NCBI RefSeq assembly: GCF_000280495.2
Contig: NZ_CP018016.1
Span: 62,001 to 126,000 of the forward strand
Length of the DNA: 64,000 nt
Direction: 5' to 3'
DNA from: Kosakonia radicincitans DSM 16656
GTDB taxonomy: Bacteria > Pseudomonadota > Gammaproteobacteria > Enterobacterales > Enterobacteriaceae
Shown here: positions 17,853-29,452 of the stretch, piece by piece
Numbering within the stretch: the first letter of the stretch is position 1
Layout: each line of letters starts with the position of its first letter
Notes under the pieces: model-generated
Told to the model about the DNA's origin: nothing
Database searches by the model: none
What the model saw: the letters and a program-made list of their open reading frames with translations, nothing else
Made by a program: the position numbers and the translations under genes

Positions 17853-17868
17853 AGCAAACGGTTGCTAT
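17853..17868. promoter_or_regulatory. Probable PurR operator upstream of xanP
   Basis: The sequence AAGCAAACGGTTGCTA matches the palindromic PurR consensus (ACGCAAACGTTTGCGT) at 12 of 16 positions, including the central GCAAACG. It lies about 45 bases before the xanP ATG on the minus strand, where an operator would overlap the promoter. Purine repression of a xanthine permease is biologically sensible. Binding itself is inferred. Confidence 0.55.
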
Positions 17869-17923
17869 GTTAAAAACACACTTTTCGAAGGGATGTTATT
17901 TCTACCGGCTAAAGTCCTGAAAC

Positions 17924-20005
17924 TCAGGCGTTGGAGTAGCGTTCTGTTTCCGGCATCCAGCGTTCGATTAATGCCGCTGCAAGCTGCGGATAACGCTCGT
18001 GAATATGGCGGGCGACACGCTGAACTTCCGGGATCATCGCCTTGTCGCGCAGCAGGTCGGCGACTTTGAATTCCGCATTGCCGGTCTGGCGGGTTCCGAG
18101 CAGCTCGCCGGGACCGCGAATTTCCAGATCCTTTTGCGCAATGACAAAGCCGTCGTTGCTGTCGCGCAGCACCTGTAAGCGTTTTTGCGCTGTCTTTGAG
18201 AGCGGGGATTTGTAGAGCAAAACGCAGTGCGAGGCTACCGCGCCGCGCCCGACGCGCCCGCGTAGCTGGTGGAGTTGCGCAAGGCCGAGCCGCTCCGGGT
18301 TTTCGATAATCATCAGGCTGGAGTTGGGCACATCCACGCCGACTTCAATTACCGTGGTCGCGACCAGCAGATGCAGCTCACCCTGTTTGAACGCCTGCAT
18401 GACTGCCTGTTTTTCCGCTGGCTTCATGCGGCCATGCACGAGCCCGACATTCAGCTCCGGTAGCGCGAGTTTCAGCTCTTCCCAGGTGGCTTCTGCCGCC
18501 TGCGCTTCCAGAAGATCGGACTCTTCAATCAGCGTACATACCCAGTACGCCTGACGGCCTTCATCGATGCAGGCATTGCGCACGCGATCGATAATCTCAT
18601 TGCGGCGTGTATCCGGGATGGCAACCGTGGTGACTGGCGTACGGCCCGGCGGCAGTTCGTCGATAACCGACGTATCGAGATCGGCATAGGCGGTCATCGC
18701 CAGCGTGCGTGGAATCGGGGTGGCCGTCATGATTAACTGGTGAGGATGGAAACCCTGCTGCTGGCCTTTCTCCCACAGCGCCAGACGCTGGTGGACACCA
18801 AAGCGGTGTTGCTCATCGATAATCACCAGCGCGAGGCCGTTAAACTGCACCTGCTCCTGGAAAATAGCGTGCGTGCCGACCACCATCTGGACTTCGCCAT
18901 TAGCAATGGCATCCTGCTGTGCCTGGCGCGCCTTCCCTTTTTGTTTTCCCGCCAGCCAGCCCACTTCGATACCGAGCGGCGCAAACCAGTTGCGGAAATT
19001 GTTGGCGTGCTGCTCAGCCAGCAGCTCGGTCGGTGCCATCATCGCCACCTGCTTACCGTTGGCGATCGCCCGTAATGCGGCCAGTGCGGCAACCAGCGTT
19101 TTACCGGAGCCGACATCGCCTTGTACCAGGCGCATCATCGGAATATCCAGCGCCATATCGCGCTCGATTTCCGCCACGACCCGCGCCTGTGCGCCGGTCG
19201 GTTTAAACGGTAGCGACGCCAGCAGGTCTTGCTTCAGCTCATCTTTGGCAACGAGCGGCTGCGCATGATAGCGCTGAGCCCCGGCGCGCAGCGCCAGCAT
19301 ACTCAGGTTATGCGCCAGTAATTCTTCAAGGATCAAACGGCGCTGTGCCGGATGCGTACCCGCTTCGAGTTCAGCCAGCTGCAATGACGGCGGTGGGCGA
19401 TGCAGTGTGTGCAGCGCTTCCGGCAGGCTCATCATGCCCTGTGCCAGCTCAGGCGGCAGCAGTTCGCTGATGGCGCAGGTCGCCAGCAGTTCCAGCGCCT
19501 GGTCGGTCAGTTTACGCAATGTCGCCTGCTTAATCCCTTCGGTGGTGGGATAAACCGGCGTAAGCGTTTCCTGTAATTCGGGAGTACTGAGATCGCCCTG
19601 CACGCGGTATTCCGGGTGAATCATCTCCGCACCATACTTCCCGCGCTTTGCTTCGCCATAGGCCAGCACGCGGCGGCCAGTGGCGAGGCTGTTTTTCATT
19701 GCCGCGTTGAAGTTGAAAAAGCGCATGGTGAGGATGCCGGAACCGTCGCTGATCTGGCAGGTCATCATTCGGCGACCGCCGAAAGTGATATTGCAGTTCA
19801 GCACTTCGCCTTCCACCGTGGCGTAGATGCCCGGCAGCAGGTCGGCAATAGGGTAAAGTTGGGTGCGATCTTCGTAACGCAGCGGCAGGTGAAGCAGCAG
19901 ATCCTGCACGGTGTGCAGGCCGATTTTCGCCAGTTTGCTGCTCTGCGCCGCGCCGACGCCGGTCAGCGAACTTAAGGGCACCGCGTCGAGCAGCTTACCT
20001 TTCAT
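17924..20005 (-). CDS. recG: ATP-dependent DNA helicase RecG
   Basis: A 693-residue superfamily 2 helicase that remodels stalled replication forks, Holliday junctions and R-loops. The N-terminal wedge/OB domain (to about 160) is followed by helicase lobes with Walker A GDVGSGKT, the DEQH box IIDEQHRFG, TATPIPRTL, and motif VI QLRGRVGRG. C-terminal motif residues before the stop are normal. Length is the same as in E. coli. It is the last gene of the rpoZ-spoT-trmH-recG unit, 3 bases after trmH. Confidence 0.97.
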   Translation of the reverse strand: MKGKLLDAVPLSSLTGVGAAQSSKLAKIGLHTVQDLLLHLPLRYEDRTQLYPIADLLPGIYATVEGEVLNCNITFGGRRMMTCQISDGSGILTMRFFNFNAAMKNSLATGRRVLAYGEAKRGKYGAEMIHPEYRVQGDLSTPELQETLTPVYPTTEGIKQATLRKLTDQALELLATCAISELLPPELAQGMMSLPEALHTLHRPPPSLQLAELEAGTHPAQRRLILEELLAHNLSMLALRAGAQRYHAQPLVAKDELKQDLLASLPFKPTGAQARVVAEIERDMALDIPMMRLVQGDVGSGKTLVAALAALRAIANGKQVAMMAPTELLAEQHANNFRNWFAPLGIEVGWLAGKQKGKARQAQQDAIANGEVQMVVGTHAIFQEQVQFNGLALVIIDEQHRFGVHQRLALWEKGQQQGFHPHQLIMTATPIPRTLAMTAYADLDTSVIDELPPGRTPVTTVAIPDTRRNEIIDRVRNACIDEGRQAYWVCTLIEESDLLEAQAAEATWEELKLALPELNVGLVHGRMKPAEKQAVMQAFKQGELHLLVATTVIEVGVDVPNSSLMIIENPERLGLAQLHQLRGRVGRGAVASHCVLLYKSPLSKTAQKRLQVLRDSNDGFVIAQKDLEIRGPGELLGTRQTGNAEFKVADLLRDKAMIPEVQRVARHIHERYPQLAAALIERWMPETERYSNA

Positions 20006-20008
20006 CGG

Positions 20009-20698
20009 TTATCCTGCCGCCTGCATAGTGGACCACCACATGGGGTCGGCTTCGATTTGGCCTTCCGAATTGACGTGCGGGTAAGGCAGCCCTTTACGTT
20101 TCGCGACTTTCGCCAGCACCGGGTAACCTCCTTCGAACAGCAAGCGCTGCTGCTCTTCATCCGGCAGCATGCTGTTTTCGCGCTGGTACATACCGGCGTT
20201 TTGCCGCTGACGCTGCGCTTCATACAGAATTAATGCTGAGGCCACGGAAACGTTGAGCGACTGCACCATGCCGATCATCGGAATGATGATGTCCTGATCC
20301 GCCAGATCCAGTGCTTCCTGAGTGATCCCGGTTTTCTCCTGACCCATCAGGATGCAGGTCGGGCGCGTGTAGTCGATCTCGCGAAAGTCGACCGCTTTGT
20401 CCGACAGATGCGTGGCGAGTACCTGCATGCCGCGCGCTTTCAGTACGCCGACAGCATCGCCAATGGTACGGTGTGTTTTCACCTCCACCCAGCTATTACT
20501 GCCTGCGGCGGAGGAGGCCATGGTGCGCATGCGGTTGCTTGGCCAGACAGCGTGGACTTCATGCACGCCGACGGCGTCTGCGGTGCGGATAATAGCAGAG
20601 ACGTTATGGGGCTTGTGAACCTGCTCCATGCAAACTGTCAGATCGGGCTGACGTCTGGCGAGCATCTCGCGAATACGCGCATAACGTTGAGAATTCAT
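20009..20698 (-). CDS. trmH: tRNA (Gm18) 2'-O-methyltransferase TrmH
   Basis: A 229-residue SPOUT-class methyltransferase that methylates the ribose of G18 in tRNA using S-adenosylmethionine. The trefoil-knot motifs are present: NVSAIIRTADAVG, PTCILMGQEKTGI and IPMIGMVQSLNVSVASAL, the last being the cofactor-binding knot. Formerly called spoU. It starts 4 bases after the spoT stop and ends 3 bases before recG, so translation of the three is probably coupled. Confidence 0.97.
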   Translation of the reverse strand: MNSQRYARIREMLARRQPDLTVCMEQVHKPHNVSAIIRTADAVGVHEVHAVWPSNRMRTMASSAAGSNSWVEVKTHRTIGDAVGVLKARGMQVLATHLSDKAVDFREIDYTRPTCILMGQEKTGITQEALDLADQDIIIPMIGMVQSLNVSVASALILYEAQRQRQNAGMYQRENSMLPDEEQQRLLFEGGYPVLAKVAKRKGLPYPHVNSEGQIEADPMWWSTMQAAG

Positions 20699-20702
20699 AC
20701 AA

Positions 20703-22823
20703 TTAGTTTCTGTTACGGGTGACTTTAATCACATCCGGCATCACGCGGATTTTACGCATGATATTCGCCAGATGGACGCGATCGCGCGCCGTCAGTCGGA
20801 TGAAAGCGCTGTACACGCGGCCATCTTTCTCTTCCGTATTCAGGCTCTGAATGTTGGATGAAGCCGTGTTAATTGCTGCCGTGAGGTTGGCCAGCGCTCC
20901 CTGATGGTTGAACATATCCACCTTGATTTCGGTGATAAATTCCTGCGCGGTCTCTTTATCCCACTCCACAGCCATAAATTTTTCTGGCTCTTTCTGGTAG
21001 CCACGAATATTACGGCAGGACTCATGGTGGATAACCAGCCCTTTACCGGGGCTGACATGGGCGACAATCGGGTCGCCGGGGATCGGACGGCAGCATTTGG
21101 CAAAGGTGATCAGCACGCCATCTGCGCCTTTAATCGGCAAATGACCGTTGCCGCTGGAGCTGGACGGCGTTGGTGCGGCTTGCACCGCTTCCCCTTGTTG
21201 CAGGTTTTTCGCGACCACGACGCTCATGGCGTTGCCAAGGCCGATTTCAGCCAAAAGATCGTCAAGCGTCGCCAGCTTCATACGCTCAAGCTCGCGCTGA
21301 ATATGCTCCTGCGGAATTTCGGCCAGCTTGCGGCTGCCGCCCAACGCATGATTCAGCAGACGTCGACCGAGACTTACCGAGTCGTCGCGCTTGAGGTTTT
21401 TCAACATCTGACGGATTTTCGCGCGCGCTTTTGAGCTGACGACAAAGTTCAGCCATGCGGCATTCGGGCGGGCGCCCGGCGCGGTAATAATCTCTACCGT
21501 CTGGCCGCTGGCGAGTGATTGCGACAGCGGATACGGCTGGCGGTCAACACGTGCACCGACACAGGCGTGACCGATATCTGTGTGAACCGCGTAGGCAAAA
21601 TCCACCGGCGTCGCACCAGCAGGTAGCTCGACAATACGGCCTTCCGGGGTGAAAACATAAATCTCATCGGGGAAGAGATCAGATTTAACGCTCTCGATAA
21701 ATTCAAACGAGCTACCGGCGCTCTGTTGCAGCTCCAGCAGGCTTTGCATCCAGCGCTGGGCGCGGATTTGGGCAGTGGTGCTGCTCTCGCCGTGCTCTTT
21801 ATAGGCCCAGTGCGCTGCAACCCCCATTTCCGCCATTTGATCCATATCTTCAGTACGGATTTGCACCTCTACCGGTACGCCATGTGGACCAATCATCGAG
21901 GTGTGCAGGGATTGATAGCCGTTCGCCTTCGGAATGGCGATGTAGTCTTTCACGCGACCGGGACGCGGTTTGTACAGGCTGTGCATCTGGCCCAGGACGC
22001 GGTAACAGGTATCCAGGTCATGAACGATAACGCGGAAAGCGTAAATATCCATGATCGAGTGAAAGCGTTGCTCTTTCAGCACCATCTTGCAATAGATGGA
22101 ATAGAGGTGCTTTTCACGTCCGCTGACGCGGCAGGGAATGCCCGCTTCCTGTAAACGCCCTTCGATTTCCGAGAGGATTTTTTGGATCATCTCTTTGCGG
22201 TTGCCGCGTGCGGCTTTCACCACTTCTTTAATCACGCGATAGCGGTTCGGGTACAACGCCTCGAAACCCAGCTCTTCCAGCTCGGTTTTGATGTGGTGAA
22301 TACCTAAACGGTGCGCCAACGGACTATAGATTTCGAGGGTTTCACGGGCGATGCGGCGACGCTTGTCCGGGCGAAGCGAGCCCAGCGTACGCATGTTATG
22401 GGTGCGGTCGGCCAGTTTGATCAGGATGACGCGGATATCCTGCACCATCGCCATGATCATCTTGCGAAAGTTTTCGGCCTGTGCTTCTTTTTTATCCTGA
22501 AACTTGAGCTTATCAAGTTTGGATACCCCTTCCACCAGCTCGGCAACGCTTTTGCCGAACAGTTGTTCCATATCCTGGTAAGTGGCCGGGGTATCTTCAA
22601 TCACGTCATGCAGCAGCGCGGCCATCAGCGTTTCGTAGTCGAGTTTCATCTCGGCCAGAATACAGGCCACCGCTACCGGGTGCGTGATATAGGGTTCACC
22701 GCTTGAACGTGTCTGGCCCTCGTGAGCGTCACGTGCAACGAGATACGCCTGCCTGAGACGTTTAATTTGATCTTCAGGCAGATAGTTTTGAATCAGTTGA
22801 TTCAGGCTTTCAAACAGATACAA
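20703..22823 (-). CDS. spoT: Bifunctional (p)ppGpp synthetase/hydrolase SpoT
   Basis: A 706-residue RelA/SpoT homologue that makes and, mainly, degrades the alarmone (p)ppGpp. Domains in order: HD hydrolase (about 45-145) with the catalytic His72-Asp73 in LLHDVIED; synthetase (about 195-320) with RVKDYIAIPKANGYQSLHT; TGS (about 385-450); a conserved CC motif in FAKCCRPIPGD; and a C-terminal ACT domain. Four residues longer than E. coli SpoT, owing to a serine-rich linker near residue 555. It lies 18 bases after rpoZ in the conserved operon. Confidence 0.97.
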   Translation of the reverse strand: MYLFESLNQLIQNYLPEDQIKRLRQAYLVARDAHEGQTRSSGEPYITHPVAVACILAEMKLDYETLMAALLHDVIEDTPATYQDMEQLFGKSVAELVEGVSKLDKLKFQDKKEAQAENFRKMIMAMVQDIRVILIKLADRTHNMRTLGSLRPDKRRRIARETLEIYSPLAHRLGIHHIKTELEELGFEALYPNRYRVIKEVVKAARGNRKEMIQKILSEIEGRLQEAGIPCRVSGREKHLYSIYCKMVLKEQRFHSIMDIYAFRVIVHDLDTCYRVLGQMHSLYKPRPGRVKDYIAIPKANGYQSLHTSMIGPHGVPVEVQIRTEDMDQMAEMGVAAHWAYKEHGESSTTAQIRAQRWMQSLLELQQSAGSSFEFIESVKSDLFPDEIYVFTPEGRIVELPAGATPVDFAYAVHTDIGHACVGARVDRQPYPLSQSLASGQTVEIITAPGARPNAAWLNFVVSSKARAKIRQMLKNLKRDDSVSLGRRLLNHALGGSRKLAEIPQEHIQRELERMKLATLDDLLAEIGLGNAMSVVVAKNLQQGEAVQAAPTPSSSSGNGHLPIKGADGVLITFAKCCRPIPGDPIVAHVSPGKGLVIHHESCRNIRGYQKEPEKFMAVEWDKETAQEFITEIKVDMFNHQGALANLTAAINTASSNIQSLNTEEKDGRVYSAFIRLTARDRVHLANIMRKIRVMPDVIKVTRNRN

Positions 22824-22841
22824 GGGTGACCTGCAGGTTAA

Positions 22842-23117
22842 TTAACGACGACCTTCAGCAATGGCGGTAACGGCCTGCAGTTCTGCGGCTTCCTGCTCTT
22901 GCTGTTCCTGGCGCTCACGCACGTCGAGGATCTGGTTGTTGATCAGACCTTCTTCGATTTCGCGCAGCGCGATAACGGTGGTTTTATCGTTTTCTTCCGG
23001 TACTAACGGATCTTTACCGCCAACCTGCATCTGACGAGCGCGACGCGCGGCGACCAGCACCAGGTCAAAACGGTTACCTACTTTCTCTACAGCGTCCTGA
23101 ACAGTTACGCGTGCCAT
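22842..23117 (-). CDS. rpoZ: RNA polymerase omega subunit
   Basis: A 91-residue protein starting [20 protein letters not shown], the conserved N-terminus of omega, which clamps the beta-prime subunit and forms part of a ppGpp site on RNA polymerase. It is the first gene of the rpoZ-spoT-trmH-recG operon and starts 54 bases after the gmk stop, so part of its transcription may come from gmk. Same length as E. coli omega. Confidence 0.98.
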   Translation of the reverse strand: MARVTVQDAVEKVGNRFDLVLVAARRARQMQVGGKDPLVPEENDKTTVIALREIEEGLINNQILDVRERQEQQEQEAAELQAVTAIAEGRR

Positions 23118-23171
23118 ACTTAAAATGCTCCACAGGTGAAGAAATGACTGGGCATGATACTGAAACCAGGC

Positions 23172-23894
<723 letters not shown>

Positions 23895-24023
23895 TCAGTA
23901 TGGCATTTTGCGGCCCGCTTTCCTGTTTTGTTTGCAAATTTTCACCGCCATCGCGAATCTCCGGAACCTGTCTCGCAACCGCTCTGTTTATTGATCGAAA
24001 ACGGTTCCCTCCCGGCGTTATAA

Positions 24024-25745
<1,722 letters not shown>

Positions 25746-25772
25746 TCATTCGATATTTCTGGAGGTAATCAA

Positions 25773-25817
25773 TTGAACAGCATCACGTTAAATCTGGGCA
25801 ATAATGCTGGTTTTTAA
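25773..25817 (+). CDS. Possible 14-residue leader-type peptide
   Basis: A TTG-initiated frame of 14 codons (MNSITLNLGNNAGF) follows a strong TGGAGG ribosome site with a six-base spacer, 28 bases after ligB. It ends just before the hairpin at 25822. The site is unusually good for chance, but the peptide has no recognised family and a TTG start, so it may be coincidence. Confidence 0.22.
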   Translation: MNSITLNLGNNAGF

Positions 25818-25821
25818 TAAA

Positions 25822-25852
25822 AAGAGCCAGCAGTAGTAATGCGCTGGCTCTT
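25822..25852 (-). terminator. Rho-independent terminator for the microcin-like gene
   Basis: AAGAGCCAGC and GCTGGCTCTT form a perfect 10-base stem with an 11-base loop. On the minus strand the stem is followed by TTTTTATT, so it ends transcripts of the peptide gene at 25873-26151. It may also block ligB read-through on the plus strand. Confidence 0.75.
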
Positions 25853-25872
25853 CCTGTTAATTACAGGTTTTT

Positions 25873-26151
25873 TTATTCTTTAAAAAAGCTGCCAACGGCT
25901 GTAATTATTGCACTTACCAGGCCGTTATAACCATTGGTAATGTTTGCTTTGGCGTCAGTAAAATTCAGCGAGAATAATTGGCCGATACCTGTGCCAATCT
26001 GGCTGGTATAGCTGCCGAAATTAGTAGACAGACCAATTTTTGATGTGATGAAGTCGGCAAGATTTCCTGCCTGGAAACCTAAAAAGCTCCCAATGGAGGC
26101 AAGGCTGGCACCGGAAACTGCTGCAATTTCTTGAGTGTTTAATTCACGCAT
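25873..26151 (-). CDS. Microcin-like double-glycine-leader peptide
   Basis: A 92-residue peptide beginning MRELNTQEIAAVSGA. That is close to the leaders of class II bacteriocins and microcins (colicin V: MRTLTLNELDSVSGG), which are cut after GG or GA by a peptidase-containing ABC exporter. Cleavage after Ala15 leaves a 77-residue, glycine- and serine-rich, hydrophobic core with GTGIGQLF and a C-terminal amphipathic LVSAIITAVGSFFKE, typical of pore-forming bacteriocins. It has no cysteines. AGGGA before the ATG at 26151 sets the start; the frame opens upstream at 26202. I see no immunity or export gene beside it, so these must be elsewhere or the peptide is orphaned. The target is unknown. Confidence 0.6.
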   Translation of the reverse strand: MRELNTQEIAAVSGASLASIGSFLGFQAGNLADFITSKIGLSTNFGSYTSQIGTGIGQLFSLNFTDAKANITNGYNGLVSAIITAVGSFFKE

Positions 26152-26790
26152 TTCTTTTCCCTTAAATAAATGTCCTGATGACGTTTTAATTTTATTTTTC
26201 ACAAGAAAGACAAGTCAATGTTTATTCTTTTGATTTGGGTTTATCGAAGATGTTCTATTTTTTGATGAGGTGATTTATTTCTTAATATCAATAATTTAAT
26301 TTCTGTTATTGTTTATAGTAATATGTCTTATGCAGAGCGCGAGAAAAATATGATTTTTTAGTTGTCGGGATAAAACAGGCTTGCCAGAGCTGTGACAATA
26401 CAATTAGTATCGCCTTTGGTAAATAAAGGCGGACTGATTCTGAGGATTTTTCTTTTACAGTAATGAGTTATCGGAGTTTTAATGCGATTTGAGCATGGCC
26501 TGTTGTCACTTTATTTGTGAATGGAATTGTGAGTCGATGTTTATCGATAAATGAAGGAATAACCAGTGACAGGGAGTTCTGATGTTTACTGTGTTGTGTT
26601 ATTAAATTCATTTTATTAGTGCTGTTATTAAACGAATAGCAACGGCATTTATCATCATGGCTTCAATTCTTCTTCCCGGACAAATACTGACTTATTTTTC
26701 TGGGTGTCAGCTCTTCTTTACTTACTGATTGGCAACAATTTCCGTATACAGCCACGCACAAATAACTAAAGATCATATTCGGAGGTTATA
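26152..26790. other. AT-rich divergent intergenic region
   Basis: This 639-base spacer separates the microcin-like gene (minus) from the TpsA-like gene (plus). It is strongly AT-rich and must hold both promoters. No long frame is present. Tiny frames such as ATG at 26481 (12 codons, after CGGAG) and ATG at 26582 (7 codons, after GGGAG) could be leader peptides but are unsupported. No repeat or operator stands out. Confidence 0.5.
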
Positions 26791-29334
26791 ATGAAACAAA
26801 AGCGTTATTTAGTTAAAGTCACACCTATTGCTACTGCGGTTATTTTGTCATTACCGTTGGTTGTATACGCGGACATGATTAACAGTAATCGTGCAGCAGC
26901 GGCCAGAACTGTTAATAATGTATCGGTTATAGATATCAATAAAGCGAATGAAAATGGGCTCTCACATAATATCTATGACAAATTGAATGTGGGAAAGGAA
27001 GGGGCCATATTTAATAACAGCACCAATGGTGCTAATACGGCTCTCGCGGGTGTGATAAGCGGTAACAGCAATCTGACTTCCGGTAGCGCCAAAATTATTC
27101 TCAACGAAGTACGTTCAGGTCGTAGTAACCTGGCCGGTATGCTGGAAGTTGCGGGTAATGAAGCACATCTGATCATTGCTAACCCATCGGGTATCACCTG
27201 TTCGGGCTGCGGTTTTATTAATACGAATAAAGTGACGTTAACCTCCGGGACGCCTGACGTGCAGAATGGCGTGCTGAGAGGATACGCCGTTAATAGCGGT
27301 GATATTAGCGTTGAGGCTCAGTTGCTCAATGAGTCCCCAACGGAACTTATTACTCGTGCTGTAACGGTCAAGGGTTATGTCGGCGTAGCTAAAGATCTGA
27401 CACTCATTCTGGGTAATAACTATGTTAATACGAACAATCAAATCACCGGCAGCGTGAGAGCTGAAGGTTTCCGTAAAAGCAATAGCCTCGACGTTGCGAA
27501 GCTGGGGGGAATGTATGCGGACAAAATCACGCTTATCAGTACAGAACAAGGAACTGGCGTAAATAATAGCGGTGTGATCGCCGCAGGCAAGGGTGGTTTT
27601 ACCCTTGATGCCCAGGGTCAGTTACATAATAAAAATGCGTCGATTAAATCCAATGCCACTGTTCTGATGAAGTTGGCTGGCGATCTTAATAACTCTGGCG
27701 GCAGTATTGCCAGTGACGCGTCAGTGTACATCGATACTGCCAAAAATACGTTAGACAACTCTGGCCTTGGTAATATTCAGGCAGGTAAAGATATCGCAAT
27801 CAGTAGCGGCTATCTGAACAACATGAACGGCAAAATGGCTTCGGCTGGGTTGCTGGCGATCAACACTAATGGCAATACACTGCGTAACGCTGGAACGGAA
27901 AAAACATATGGTCTGACCGGCGGAATCGTTGCTCTCGAAACAGGGTTCTTTGACAATAGCGATGGCCAGATTAACGGCGGCTATATTGGCATTAACTCCC
28001 TGAATACCGCAAACAGAAATGGTACTATAGATGCGATTCAGAATATCGAGTTAATTAATAATAGTTATAATACCATCGACAATACCGGTGGTCGTATCCG
28101 TACTGTAAATGGTCATATTAAAATTGATGCTAAAAACAGTACTCTGATTAACAATAATACGAAGACCGCCGATGTTAGCAGCAGTGATTCTCGCGGGATT
28201 ATTGCTGGCGATGGTGGCATTATGATTTCATCCTATGCGTTGGAAAATAATGGTCAAATTTCATCGAATGGTAATATCGATATTAAGAGCAGCTATAATA
28301 TCGATAACCACTACGGCAAAATCTCTTCAGAGAAAAACGTTAACGTTGAAACAAAAAATCTGGTTAACTATGCAAGCAGCATCGGTGCTGTGGGTAATGT
28401 AAGCGTCGCGGCATCCGGTAAACTTGAGAACTATGTGGGTGTGCTCCGTTCTGATGAAGGAACACTGAGTATAAACGGCGGGTTAATTGATAACTACGGC
28501 GGCATGTTGCTCGGTAAAGATATCAATATCACTGCTACAGGTGATGTGAACAGCAATGCAGCGCTGGTTGTTGCTGTTAATGATATCAACATTACCACCA
28601 AAGGTAGTCTCTTTAATAATAATGGTAACAACTATGGCGATCCGTATGGGTTCTATTTTGGTATGGCTGACCAAAAAGGTGGGATCATCGGTAAACGTTC
28701 AGTTAATTTGACCGCTAAAAATATTTATAGCGAAGATAGCCGTATTATTGCTCAGGCGGGTACATTAGATGTTATGACCACCGGTCTGTTCTCTAATGCC
28801 AATAGCCAGACAGTCGGGGGAACGGCTGCAAATATTAAAGCTAATGCTATAAATAATGCCTATGCTGTCATCAAATCTTATGGTGATGTTAATATCACTG
28901 CATCATCCCTGGATAACCGCAGCACCGGTAACGCCAAAAACGGCAATCTGACGGGTGTTATCACGGCGGATAAGGATTTGGTATTGACGATGAACGACTC
29001 TTTTGAGAACACAGGATATCTTGTCGGGAAAAATAAAGTTTCGGTTACCACTGCAAAGGGTTCATTAACTAACAGAAATACTATTTCTTCTGATAATGAA
29101 ATGAATTTCAACGTAGCGAACAACCTGAATAACTATGGTGATATTTTTGCCGGAAAAGTTATTAATATCAACGCAGGTGGCGGTGTTTATAATTACAGCA
29201 ATCTTTTCAGCAATGGCGTAGTCAATATCACTGCACAGTCGGTAAATAATCTGCTCGGGGTTATTGGCGGCGTTCAGGGGTTAAACTCCAGTGTTCCTGT
29301 GAGCAATATTTTGGGTACGGTTGTCGGTAAGTAA
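26791..29334 (+). CDS. TpsA-like secreted exoprotein (haemagglutinin N-terminal domain)
   Basis: An 847-residue protein with a signal peptide (MKQKRYLVKV, hydrophobic core, cleavage after VYA near residue 27). A two-partner-secretion domain follows, with the NPSGITCSGCGFINT motif at about 131-145, a variant of the usual NPNGI...CxxC box. The rest is a beta-helix of some 20-residue repeats with the pattern GDVNITA...LDNR-like, very rich in Asn, Gly and Ser. There is no C-terminal toxin, and the chain is far shorter than CdiA or FhaB yet ends naturally before a terminator. No TpsB outer-membrane pore gene is adjacent. GGAGG precedes the ATG. Codon use is AT-rich, so recent acquisition is likely. 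Adhesin or matrix role is inferred. Confidence 0.82.
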   Translation: MKQKRYLVKVTPIATAVILSLPLVVYADMINSNRAAAARTVNNVSVIDINKANENGLSHNIYDKLNVGKEGAIFNNSTNGANTALAGVISGNSNLTSGSAKIILNEVRSGRSNLAGMLEVAGNEAHLIIANPSGITCSGCGFINTNKVTLTSGTPDVQNGVLRGYAVNSGDISVEAQLLNESPTELITRAVTVKGYVGVAKDLTLILGNNYVNTNNQITGSVRAEGFRKSNSLDVAKLGGMYADKITLISTEQGTGVNNSGVIAAGKGGFTLDAQGQLHNKNASIKSNATVLMKLAGDLNNSGGSIASDASVYIDTAKNTLDNSGLGNIQAGKDIAISSGYLNNMNGKMASAGLLAINTNGNTLRNAGTEKTYGLTGGIVALETGFFDNSDGQINGGYIGINSLNTANRNGTIDAIQNIELINNSYNTIDNTGGRIRTVNGHIKIDAKNSTLINNNTKTADVSSSDSRGIIAGDGGIMISSYALENNGQISSNGNIDIKSSYNIDNHYGKISSEKNVNVETKNLVNYASSIGAVGNVSVAASGKLENYVGVLRSDEGTLSINGGLIDNYGGMLLGKDINITATGDVNSNAALVVAVNDINITTKGSLFNNNGNNYGDPYGFYFGMADQKGGIIGKRSVNLTAKNIYSEDSRIIAQAGTLDVMTTGLFSNANSQTVGGTAANIKANAINNAYAVIKSYGDVNITASSLDNRSTGNAKNGNLTGVITADKDLVLTMNDSFENTGYLVGKNKVSVTTAKGSLTNRNTISSDNEMNFNVANNLNNYGDIFAGKVININAGGGVYNYSNLFSNGVVNITAQSVNNLLGVIGGVQGLNSSVPVSNILGTVVGK

Positions 29335-29354
29335 TTCTGATATCCATGTTCAAC

Positions 29355-29382
29355 ATAAAAGCAGCAGCAATGCTGCTTTTAT
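29355..29382 (+). terminator. Terminator after the TpsA-like gene
   Basis: A perfect 12-base stem, ATAAAAGCAGCA with TGCTGCTTTTAT, closes a GCAA tetraloop 20 bases after the stop codon. The T-rich 3' arm supports termination on the plus strand. Confidence 0.8.
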
Positions 29383-29452
29383 GGAACAGCGCCGAACGAT
29401 TATCATTTGTAGACAGTTCGTGGATGATATGGCCTCTGCCTGGTATAAAACT

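Noticed and set aside
26470..26620. Two tiny frames upstream of the TpsA-like gene
   Set aside because: They have ribosome-site-like words but are only 12 and 7 codons long; too short to support as genes.
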